DNA of 6,659 nt. Source: Alistipes sp. (GTDB lineage: Bacteria > Bacteroidota > Bacteroidia > Bacteroidales > Rikenellaceae). The position numbers and the translations under genes are program-made. Of this stretch, positions 1 to 5,790 are shown piece by piece (within the stretch, counting starts at the first letter, position 1; each line of letters begins with the position of its first letter). The notes below the pieces were generated by a model that was not told the DNA's origin, ran no database searches, and worked only from the letters and a program-made list of their open reading frames with translations. Location: NCBI GenBank assembly GCA_017628595.1, contig JAGBYV010000053.1, forward strand, positions 1-6,659, given 5' to 3'.

Positions 1-454
1 CCTCAACGTAAGCCTGTACGTTGTTGCTCCACTTGGCAGCAATCTCGGGAGAGCCTACGCGTGTAACCAATACGTGACGAAGGTTATCCTCGGTGAGGAA
101 CTTCATCTGTGCCTCAGAGATCTCCTCGGTAGGAACTGCCTGGTGGGCACTGTAGAGCATAAGACCTGCAATCTGCTCGATGGTCATCTGCGATGCCAAA
201 TCCTCGGCACGCTGCTGCACGGGCTTGCGCCAATCCTCGTAGATATCCACCTTACCGTTGCGGTTCAAATCCTTGAAAGCATAACCGCCCTTGGTGAGAA
301 TCTGTACACCAGACTTTGCAGAGTAACCGAGTGTGGCACCCTTGGTCTGTGTGATCTCGATGTGAGAACCCTTGTCCTCACTTGTCCACTTCTGACCGCA
401 ACCGCTAAGCAGCGCCGCAGCCAAAGTAAGACAACCTAAATGTCTGAGTTTCAT
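1..454 (-). CDS. Glycoside hydrolase family 3 lipoprotein, N-terminal part (cut by the left edge)
   Basis: This is the first 151 codons of a leftward gene that runs off the window. The protein opens with a lipoprotein signal peptide: basic start (K2, R4), hydrophobic stretch, and lipobox LSGC with the lipidated Cys at residue 19. It should therefore be anchored in the cell envelope. Residues 58-78 (YAFKDLNRNGKVDIYEDWRK) and the later SPEIAAKWSNN (135-145) are typical of the start of the GH3 catalytic domain in Bacteroidota beta-glucosidase/xylosidase-type enzymes, which remove terminal beta-linked sugars from oligosaccharides. The catalytic Asp and acid/base lie outside the window, so the exact substrate cannot be named. 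Residues 62-73 form an EF-hand-like loop. The ATG at 454-452 is the only start that yields the signal peptide. It lies 36 bp after cinA with no TAnnTTTG box between them, so read-through from cinA or a promoter inside cinA is possible. The family call is fairly sure and the specificity is unknown. Confidence 0.85.
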   Translation of the reverse strand, partial: MKLRHLGCLTLAAALLSGCGQKWTSEDKGSHIEITQTKGATLGYSAKSGVQILTKGGYAFKDLNRNGKVDIYEDWRKPVQQRAEDLASQMTIEQIAGLMLYSAHQAVPTEEISEAQMKFLTEDNLRHVLVTRVGSPEIAAKWSNNVQAYVE

Positions 455-490
455 AATAAAAAGTGTTTAGTTTGGATTATTATTGTTTTA

Positions 491-1738
491 CTATCCTTTC
501 AACTCCTTATATAATAGTTCAATGGCGTATGCCGATGCACGTGAAATGATCTGTCCGCGGTCAAGGCCCGAGTTACGCATCACGGCAACAGTATGCGTTG
601 GCGTAGCAACAGCCATCCACACCGTACCTACAGGTTTTGCCTCGCTGCCTCCCGTGGGGCCTGCTATACCCGTGGTGGCGATGGCATAGTCAGCTCCTGT
701 TATGCGGCGCACGCCCTCGGCCATCTGACGCGCCACAGTCTCGCTGACGGCACCGTGTGTCATTATATCGTCATAATTAACTCCCAGCACATCTCGCTTC
801 ACCTTATTGGCGTATGCTACAACACCTCCCATAAAGTAGGCCGAAGCACCAGCCATAGCCGTGAAGAGCGAGGCAATCGCGCCGCCCGTGCAACTCTCCG
901 CTGTGGCGAGCGTTACTCCACGTTCACGCATAATCTCGTGTACGAGCGATTGCATCGTAGCTCCCTCAAAGCCGACAATGTGGCCGGGGATTATATTGTG
1001 CAACTTGTCAAACTCCGTATTTATAGCCTCGCGAGCCGCCTCGCCATCCTCCTGATCGTATGCCGACAGACGCAGACGTACGATGTTGGGCGCGGGCAGG
1101 TAGGCCAGCTTCATCCACTTGGGCAGGGCATCCTCCCACTGCTCAATCCTCTCGGCAAGCATCGACTCGGGCAAGCCTGCGGTAATCATTGTGCGATGCA
1201 CGTTGGCGTGGAGCGAGAAGTGAGCCTTCAGGCGTGGCATAACCTCATCCTCCATCAGATGCTCCATCTCGAATGGCACGCCCGGCAACGAGATGACAAC
1301 TGCACCGTTCTCTGTCTCGAACCACATGCCTGGCGCTGTGCCGTAGGCATTGAAAAGCACCGTGCAGCAGTCGGGAACCATAGCCTGTGAGCGGTTCAGA
1401 TCATTGAACGTGATGCCACGACGCTCGAGCAGCGCGTGAACGTGGTTGCACACGCGCTCATCTTCGTGCATCCTGGAGTTGAATATGCGTGCCAGCGTAT
1501 GTTTGGTTATATCGTCCTTTGTGGGGCCCAGACCTCCGGTGATGATTACCACCTGACTCTGTGCCACTGCACGTGCAATGCTCTGCTCAATCTGCTCGGC
1601 CTGGTCGCCGATCGAAAGCTTCTCCACGACGGTGATACCCGCAGTGTTGAGGTGTTTTGCTATACTCGTAGAGTTGGTATCGACAATCTGGCCGATGAGA
1701 ATCTCATCGCCGATGGTTATGATGGTTGCTTTGATCAT
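491..1738 (-). CDS. cinA: CinA: two-domain protein with C-terminal nicotinamide-nucleotide amidase
   Basis: 415 residues, the usual length for a full CinA. Residues 1-170 are the MoaB/MogA-like (molybdopterin-binding-fold) domain: IITIGDEILIGQIVDTNS at the start and TGGLGPTKDD at 67-76. In known CinA proteins this domain is tied to ADP-ribose pyrophosphatase activity. Residues 260-415 are the PncC amidase domain, which converts NMN to nicotinate mononucleotide plus ammonia in pyridine-nucleotide recycling. It shows ESCTGG (281-286), GASAYFMGGVVAYANKVK (297-314) and TTGIAGPTGG (355-364). By the spacing known from characterised PncC proteins, S299, Y309, K314 and T356 fall at the catalytic positions, so it should be active. 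The start ATG lies 3 bp after the TAA of the upstream PyrD homologue (TAA-AGG-ATG), implying translational coupling. The gene ends in tandem stops TAG-TAA. It is probably cytosolic. 'Competence-induced' is a historical name and implies no DNA uptake here. Confidence 0.95.
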   Translation of the reverse strand: MIKATIITIGDEILIGQIVDTNSTSIAKHLNTAGITVVEKLSIGDQAEQIEQSIARAVAQSQVVIITGGLGPTKDDITKHTLARIFNSRMHEDERVCNHVHALLERRGITFNDLNRSQAMVPDCCTVLFNAYGTAPGMWFETENGAVVISLPGVPFEMEHLMEDEVMPRLKAHFSLHANVHRTMITAGLPESMLAERIEQWEDALPKWMKLAYLPAPNIVRLRLSAYDQEDGEAAREAINTEFDKLHNIIPGHIVGFEGATMQSLVHEIMRERGVTLATAESCTGGAIASLFTAMAGASAYFMGGVVAYANKVKRDVLGVNYDDIMTHGAVSETVARQMAEGVRRITGADYAIATTGIAGPTGGSEAKPVGTVWMAVATPTHTVAVMRNSGLDRGQIISRASAYAIELLYKELKG

Positions 1739-1741
1739 CCT

Positions 1742-2809
1742 TTATTGGTTTGTTTGGCGTTGTTGTGCCTTGCGCAGACGCTCATTCAGTCCCATGCGCA
1801 TGTTGAGAATTGATTTGCCTCCGCCGTAAATATACTCTGTTGTTACCTGTACCAGTGTGGCGCCGGCCTCAATCATGGCCATGGCGTCGTCAGCCGTGGA
1901 GATGCCGCCACAGCCGATGATGGGGTAGGTGCCTTTGGCTCGCTCATGCACTCGGCGTACAACCTCCAGTGCGCGTTCGCGCAGGGGAGCACCCGTTAAT
2001 GCTCCGGCTTTGCGACCAAGTGAGTGAATGATCTGCGTAGACTCCTCCAGCCCGTATCGGCCAGTTGTACCTGCACATGCCACCATACCGTCAAGCGGAG
2101 TGTCGATCATGATGTCGGTCATAAGGTCGATCTGCTCGTCACTCAGATCGGGCGATATCTTGAGCAGGATGGGTCGATACTGGTTTTGTCCTCGGCGGAA
2201 CTCGAACAGAGGTTGCAGAATTGCCATGATCTCCTCACGCGAGGTGGGGACATAGGCTCGCTCGGATGAGTTGCGGCAGATGTTAACCGTAAAGTAATCG
2301 GCATACTGGTAGAGCGGGCGGAACAGACGCAGATACTCCTGCGGTGCATCCTCTGGCGCTGTAGCATCGTTCTTGGCGATGTTGCAGCCGATGATTATGT
2401 TGTGGTTTTGACTCTTTATATTCTCGATTACGCGCTCTACGCCCTGACTCTCGGTCTGTCCGCAGTAGAGCAGTGCGCGGTTCTTTGGAAGCTTATGCAG
2501 AGCGGGCGAAGGGCCGCCACGTTGTGGCTTGGGTGTGATGGTTCCTATCTCCATAAAGCCGAAACCTGTGGCCTCCATGACGTTTATATGTTCGCCATTG
2601 CGGTCGTATCCGGCACCCAGACCTATGCGCGAAGGGAACTTCATGCCAAAGACCTCCGTTCCGAGATAGTCAGTCTGCAGTGTATAGCGTTTGCGTCGAA
2701 GTGCCAAAAAGAGCGGCATACGGGCGAGCATAGCTGTTCGCCAGCGAGCCAGAAGCAGGGCGAAGTCATCGCTGAGAAGATAGCGTATGGGTGTAAAAAT
2801 ACTCTTCAT
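1742..2809 (-). CDS. Class-2 dihydroorotate dehydrogenase homologue with altered substrate pocket
   Basis: 355 residues, a normal length for membrane-associated, quinone-linked PyrD, which oxidises dihydroorotate to orotate in pyrimidine synthesis. It has the class-2 layout. Residues 1-45 form an amphipathic, Arg-rich helical extension, where the quinone tunnel sits in E. coli. An FMN-binding TIM barrel follows: GLGAGYD (63-69), GFGFMEIGTITPKPQ (82-96), GCNIAKN (141-147), LLKISPDLS (215-223, K217 matching the FMN lysine) and PIIGCGGIS (296-304). However, most substrate residues differ. E. coli K66 is R70; the INRMGFNN motif is replaced around 113-121 by LLYCGQTES; NISSPNT with base S175 becomes NICRNSS (176-182); and N246 becomes A246. 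The next and previous frames do not restore these motifs, so this is not a sequencing frameshift. It may be a paralogue with another substrate or a lineage-specific variant, so I withhold the symbol pyrD. It sits in one unit with cinA, downstream of pdxB. Confidence 0.82.
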   Translation of the reverse strand: MKSIFTPIRYLLSDDFALLLARWRTAMLARMPLFLALRRKRYTLQTDYLGTEVFGMKFPSRIGLGAGYDRNGEHINVMEATGFGFMEIGTITPKPQRGGPSPALHKLPKNRALLYCGQTESQGVERVIENIKSQNHNIIIGCNIAKNDATAPEDAPQEYLRLFRPLYQYADYFTVNICRNSSERAYVPTSREEIMAILQPLFEFRRGQNQYRPILLKISPDLSDEQIDLMTDIMIDTPLDGMVACAGTTGRYGLEESTQIIHSLGRKAGALTGAPLRERALEVVRRVHERAKGTYPIIGCGGISTADDAMAMIEAGATLVQVTTEYIYGGGKSILNMRMGLNERLRKAQQRQTNQ

Positions 2810-2819
2810 TGTGTCCCGT

Positions 2820-2835
2820 TACCTCTTTAGAGGTA
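2820..2835. repeat. 16-bp perfect palindrome in the leader of the PyrD homologue
   Basis: The bases TACCTCTTTAGAGGTA form 7-bp inverted arms around a 2-bp centre. The site lies between the inferred transcription start (about 2840) and the start codon at 2809. It could be a repressor operator, or a small RNA hairpin (6-bp stem, UUUA loop) just upstream of the ribosome-binding zone. The symmetry is directly visible; the function is inferred. Confidence 0.5.
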
Positions 2836-2845
2836 CATATTCGTA

Positions 2846-2853
2846 CAAAGATA
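2846..2853 (-). promoter_or_regulatory. Bacteroidota-type -7 promoter element for the PyrD homologue and cinA
   Basis: On the minus strand these bases read TATCTTTG, a full match to the TAnnTTTG -7 consensus used by the main Bacteroidota sigma factor. It lies 36 bp upstream of the start codon at 2809, so transcription would begin near 2840. No good -33 TTTG is visible at the expected 19-21 bp spacing; the region is only A/T-rich. I infer from this that the PyrD homologue and cinA can be transcribed independently of pdxB. Confidence 0.55.
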
Positions 2854-2885
2854 GAAATAAAATCTATAAAATCGGTGCTATTGCT

Positions 2886-3881
2886 TTAGAAATACTCCTC
2901 GCGATAGTGGTAGTTGTTGCGTAATGACTCAAAATCGGCACTATGTAGTCGCATATGCTCGCTCTGGGCCTTAAGATCGCAGTAGCGGGCAATGGTCTGG
3001 CACATATCCGACCACTCTATTGCGCGGCGCTCTGCGGGTTGCACCTGTTGAGGGTACCAGTTAGTCAGAGGCAGAGCAAATCGCTCGGCTATGGCACGCA
3101 CGACAATTGATGAGGCGTTGGCCTTGCCCTGTGCCGAGTAGCCGGCAATGTGGGGCGTTGCAACGAAGGCCTTTGCCAGTAGCTCCCGATTGATGTTGGG
3201 CTCATTCTCCCATACATCCAGGCATAGACGCTGTGGCGCATCGAGCAGAGCCTTGGTTGATGCCACCTCAACACGGGAGGCATTGATGATGGTGCTATGG
3301 CGGGGGATCAGGCTTACGATTCTCTCATCGAGCAGATGGAATGTTGTGCTGTCGAGTGGTGTGTGAAAGGTGATTATATCCGCTTGTGCTGCCACCTCCT
3401 CTAGCTTGAGGAAGTCGCCACCCTCACGCTCGTGGCGCGGTGGGTCGCAGCGCAGAACGCGGAAACCCCACTCTCGGGCATACTGCTCAACCAGGTGTCC
3501 CACATTTCCGACACCTACGATGCCCAGCGTGCGCTCACTTGGCTGCCAGCCCTCCTCCTTGGCGAGCAGAGCAAGTGTCGAGGCCACCCACTGCAACACG
3601 CCTGCGGCGTTGCAGCCTGCGGCGGTAACCACCTCAATGCCGTGCGATGCGCAATATTGCAGGTCGATGTGGTCAAAACCGATGGTTGCCGTGGCAATCA
3701 TCTTAACGCTGGAGTCCTCTAACAGAGTCTGGTTGCAGCGGGTGCGGGTACGAATGATAAGGCAGTCGGCATCGTGCACATCGCGTGCCGTGAAGGCGTT
3801 GCCGTCGAGGTACACAACCTCGGCGTAAGGCTCCAATATGCCTTGAATATAGGGGATTGCACGATCAATTATAACCTTCAT
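2886..3881 (-). CDS. pdxB: Erythronate-4-phosphate dehydrogenase (PdxB), vitamin B6 synthesis
   Basis: 331 residues of the D-2-hydroxyacid dehydrogenase family. PdxB oxidises 4-phospho-D-erythronate to 2-oxo-3-hydroxy-4-phosphobutanoate, the second step of the DXP-dependent pyridoxal phosphate pathway (with SerC, PdxA and PdxJ elsewhere), in the cytosol. Visible motifs in order are TIGFDHID (66-73), the Rossmann loop GIVGVGNVG (120-128) with D146 at the NAD-ribose position, and the catalytic set R203 (NASR), E227 (DVWENEP) and H244 (TPHIAGYSAQGKA). These line up with R208, E237 and H254 of E. coli PdxB. The HIAGY..GKA segment and the C-terminal dimerisation region (270-331) separate it from other family members. 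The protein ends at the NNYHYREEYF segment, so it lacks the last few dozen residues of the 378-residue E. coli enzyme. The Gly that usually follows the catalytic Arg is V204. It is first in the leftward block and has its own divergent promoter. Confidence 0.95.
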   Translation of the reverse strand: MKVIIDRAIPYIQGILEPYAEVVYLDGNAFTARDVHDADCLIIRTRTRCNQTLLEDSSVKMIATATIGFDHIDLQYCASHGIEVVTAAGCNAAGVLQWVASTLALLAKEEGWQPSERTLGIVGVGNVGHLVEQYAREWGFRVLRCDPPRHEREGGDFLKLEEVAAQADIITFHTPLDSTTFHLLDERIVSLIPRHSTIINASRVEVASTKALLDAPQRLCLDVWENEPNINRELLAKAFVATPHIAGYSAQGKANASSIVVRAIAERFALPLTNWYPQQVQPAERRAIEWSDMCQTIARYCDLKAQSEHMRLHSADFESLRNNYHYREEYF

Positions 3882-3907
3882 ATGCTTTATGTGTTGTTTT
3901 TCTCAGG

Positions 3908-3915
3908 CAAATATA
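3908..3915 (-). promoter_or_regulatory. Bacteroidota-type -7 promoter element for pdxB
   Basis: The minus strand reads TATATTTG, a full match to TAnnTTTG, 26 bp upstream of the pdxB start at 3881. Transcription would start near 3901 and give a leader of about 20 nt. A clear TTTG -33 box is not visible at 19-21 bp. It lies in the same 106-bp gap as the opposite-facing promoter at 3936-3943. Confidence 0.55.
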
Positions 3916-3935
3916 TGGAAAAAATGAAATTTTCG

Positions 3936-3943
3936 TATCTTTG
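3936..3943 (+). promoter_or_regulatory. Bacteroidota-type -7 promoter element for the FKBP pair
   Basis: The plus strand reads TATCTTTG, a full match to TAnnTTTG, 44 bp upstream of the ATG at 3988. A possible weak -33 is TATG at 3914-3917 with an 18-bp spacer. Transcription would start near 3949. The leader carries GGAGG at 3956-3960, but this is 27 bp from the ATG and too far to act as a normal ribosome-binding site. The bases next to the start are A/T-rich, as usual in this phylum. Confidence 0.6.
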
Positions 3944-3987
3944 CATGATTAAATCGGAGGATAATCTGATTTTTAAAGCATTATAAT

Positions 3988-4677
3988 ATGAGAAAACACT
4001 CTTCCATAATGTGGCTTATGCTCGTGGCGGTGCTCTTTGTGGCGTCGTGCGGCGGTCGTGGTGGCTCGGTTAGTTTGACCGATAGTCGTGACTCATTGTC
4101 ATACGTTGTGGGTATGAATATTGCCTACAACATTATGCAGATGGACTCGACCATCAATGCCGATGCTGTTATCACGGCAATCGACGAGACACTGCGTGGC
4201 CGTGAGCGTTTCTCGCTTGAGGAGGGTAAGACCTACCTGCTCGGTTACATCAATTACGATGTGTATGAGCGTGTGCGCGGTTACGAGGAGCAGTATCTGA
4301 ACGATCTGGCGGCATCGGATGGCGATGTGGTTCGCACTCCGAATGGCCTTACGTATAAGGTTGCCACACTTGGCGATATGAATCAGACGGTCAACACCGA
4401 GCGCGATACCATTGCATTTACATATCGTGCCACCAACCTTGCGGGCGAGGAGGTCGATCCCGCATCGGAGCGTGCCGATACGTTGCGTACACGCGTAGAT
4501 CAGCTGGTGCCGGGATTGCGTGATGGCGTACGACTGGTGGGTCAGGGCGGTAGCCTTACACTCTGGTTGCCCTCGTCGATGGCTTATGGCTCGGCCGGCG
4601 ATAGCGAGAAGGGTATCAAATCCAATGAGATGCTGCGCTATGATGTGCAGATCGTTGAGGTTAAGCATAGAAGATAA
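3988..4677 (+). CDS. FKBP-type peptidyl-prolyl isomerase-like lipoprotein with degenerate active site
   Basis: 229 residues. The signal peptide ends in lipobox VASC with the lipidated Cys at 21, followed by a Gly/Ser-rich tether, so the mature protein is anchored in the envelope. Residues 33-110 resemble the helical FKBP_N dimerisation domain (DSLSYVVGMNIAYNI at 35-49). Residues 118-226 form an FKBP domain (NGLTYKV, then LVGQGGSLTLWLPSSMAYG at 183-201, then YDVQIVEV). In active FKBPs such as FkpA and Mip the pocket uses Tyr26, Phe36-Asp37, Ile56, Trp59, Tyr82 and Phe99 (FKBP12 numbering). Here Y146, Y200 and a Y218 substitution remain, but the VFDSS loop is VDPAS and Trp59 is L177 in QLVPGL. 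Proline-isomerase activity is therefore doubtful; a chaperone or binding role is equally possible. The next gene, 28 bp on, is an intact relative. No in-frame upstream start exists because TGA lies at 3967-3969. Confidence 0.88.
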   Translation: MRKHSSIMWLMLVAVLFVASCGGRGGSVSLTDSRDSLSYVVGMNIAYNIMQMDSTINADAVITAIDETLRGRERFSLEEGKTYLLGYINYDVYERVRGYEEQYLNDLAASDGDVVRTPNGLTYKVATLGDMNQTVNTERDTIAFTYRATNLAGEEVDPASERADTLRTRVDQLVPGLRDGVRLVGQGGSLTLWLPSSMAYGSAGDSEKGIKSNEMLRYDVQIVEVKHRR

Positions 4678-4705
4678 AAACACGAAATAAACAAAAGAAA
4701 AGAAG

Positions 4706-5713
4706 ATGAAAAAGATGATTTACACAGCGGCCGTTTTAATGTGTGCGGTCGTGATGGCTGCCTGCGGTGGCCAGAGCAATGTTACCTTTGTGAAGGGTAA
4801 TAAGTCGCAGATGGACTCGCTCTCATATGCTTTTGGTGTCAATATCGGTAGCGGTATCATTTATGATATGCCCGAGTTGAAGCTGGATTGGGCTGTAATG
4901 AACGATGCAATGGAGAAGCAGCTCTTCGAGGAGATTGTAGCTGAGGATCCCCAGCAGGAGGAGGCTCGCACAAAGCTTGAGGCTTTCTTCAGCGGTCCCC
5001 GTATCGAGCGCATGAACGCTAAGGCAGCGGAGCTCATGGCTACAGACTCTACACGTCAGCTGGTTCGTGAGGATTTCGTCGATTTCGATGTATTCCAGGG
5101 CGACGAGGCTCAGCGTAAGGAGATCTCTGAGGCCTATGGTACCTATATGGGTGTCAATATCCGCAGCTCACGTCTCCCCTTGCAGACCTATTGGTTGAAG
5201 AAGGGTATCGTGGATTATGCAGCTGGTGAGGCTACCATTAACGAGAGCTTGGCACAGGCTATCATTCAGGACTACTATATTACTAAGTTGCCTTTGCAGA
5301 ATGCTGCCGAGTCGGAGGCATGGCTCGCTGAGGTAGAGAAGCAGAAGGGCGTTCAGAAGACCGAGAGCGGTCTGTTGTATCGTATCGACCGCGAGGGTGA
5401 CATGGCAACGAAGCCTACAGCCGAGGATACCGTTAAGGTTGATTACGAGGGTAAGCTCAAGGATGGTTTTGTTTTTGACTCATCGTATGAGCGTGGTGAG
5501 TCTATCGAGTTCCCCTTGAACGGTGTGATTAAGGGTTGGACCGAGGGCTTGCAGCTCGTAGGCAAGGGTGGTCAGATCACTCTGTGGATTCCCTCAGAGT
5601 TGGGTTATGGCGTAACAGGTAGCGGTCCTATCGGCCCCAACGCAGCACTTGAGTTCAAGGTTGAGTTGCACGACGTTATCCGTGCTGGTGCAGAGCCCGC
5701 ATCAGCAGAGTAA
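4706..5713 (+). CDS. FKBP-type peptidyl-prolyl cis-trans isomerase lipoprotein with doubled FKBP_N region
   Basis: 335 residues. The lipobox MAAC places the lipidated Cys at 20, so this is an envelope-anchored folding factor related to FkpA/Mip. The C-terminal FKBP domain (about 220-327) is complete: Y247, F257-D258 in VFDSS, F269, VIKGW with W278, IPSELGYG with Y301, and F317 in LEFKVEL. These cover the standard pocket, so cis-trans isomerisation of X-Pro bonds is expected. The N-terminal part is longer than usual and seems to hold two FKBP_N-like units, LSYAFGVNIGSGII (39-52) and EAYGTYMGVNIRSS (142-155), each followed by a helix with an aromatic-rich segment. They are separated by an acidic helical stretch (80-125). 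The gene follows the shorter FKBP gene by 28 bp with only A/G-rich sequence before its ATG, so the two form an operon. It is closed by the terminator at 5734-5772. Confidence 0.93.
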   Translation: MKKMIYTAAVLMCAVVMAACGGQSNVTFVKGNKSQMDSLSYAFGVNIGSGIIYDMPELKLDWAVMNDAMEKQLFEEIVAEDPQQEEARTKLEAFFSGPRIERMNAKAAELMATDSTRQLVREDFVDFDVFQGDEAQRKEISEAYGTYMGVNIRSSRLPLQTYWLKKGIVDYAAGEATINESLAQAIIQDYYITKLPLQNAAESEAWLAEVEKQKGVQKTESGLLYRIDREGDMATKPTAEDTVKVDYEGKLKDGFVFDSSYERGESIEFPLNGVIKGWTEGLQLVGKGGQITLWIPSELGYGVTGSGPIGPNAALEFKVELHDVIRAGAEPASAE

Positions 5714-5733
5714 CGCCTGATATACGACAAAAT

Positions 5734-5772
5734 AAAAATTCCCGAATCCGCAATGGGTTCGGGAATTTTTTT
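5734..5772. terminator. Bidirectional intrinsic terminator between convergent genes
   Basis: The left arm 5734-5749 (AAAAATTCCCGAATCC) pairs with 5755-5770 through 16 pairs (one G-T) around the 5-base loop GCAAT. An A-run precedes the stem and a T-run follows it, so it works as a rho-independent terminator on both strands. It ends the FKBP operon from the left and the DUF3127 gene from the right. Confidence 0.93.
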
Positions 5773-5790
5773 GTTTTGGTTGTCGCCTGA

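Noticed and set aside
593..1390. A long open frame on the plus strand opposite cinA (265 codons).
   Set aside because: It is antisense to a well-supported gene, the protein is rich in His, Arg and Cys with no family motif, and it reflects codon bias of the minus-strand gene.
2267..2284. Frameshift as an explanation for the odd active-site motif in the PyrD homologue.
   Set aside because: Reading the region in the shifted frame gives no SSPNTP-like motif, and the flanking sequence stays in one frame over 355 codons.
2851..2868. Short inverted repeat ATAGA/TCTAT near the promoter of the PyrD homologue.
   Set aside because: Only 5-bp arms in an A/T-rich stretch; this is expected by chance and overlaps the promoter box.
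2810..2885. Possible terminator between pdxB and the PyrD homologue.
   Set aside because: No G/C-rich hairpin with a T-run follows the pdxB stop, so read-through is likely in addition to the internal promoter.
3945..3986. A 13-codon leader peptide (MIKSEDNLIFKAL) ending 1 bp before the first FKBP gene.
   Set aside because: Its ATG lies before the predicted transcription start near 3949, it has no ribosome-binding site, and its sequence shows no regulatory codon run.
4099..4683. A 194-codon open frame on the minus strand opposite the first FKBP gene.
   Set aside because: The plus strand carries a clear lipoprotein FKBP gene; the antisense translation shows no domain, signal peptide or promoter.
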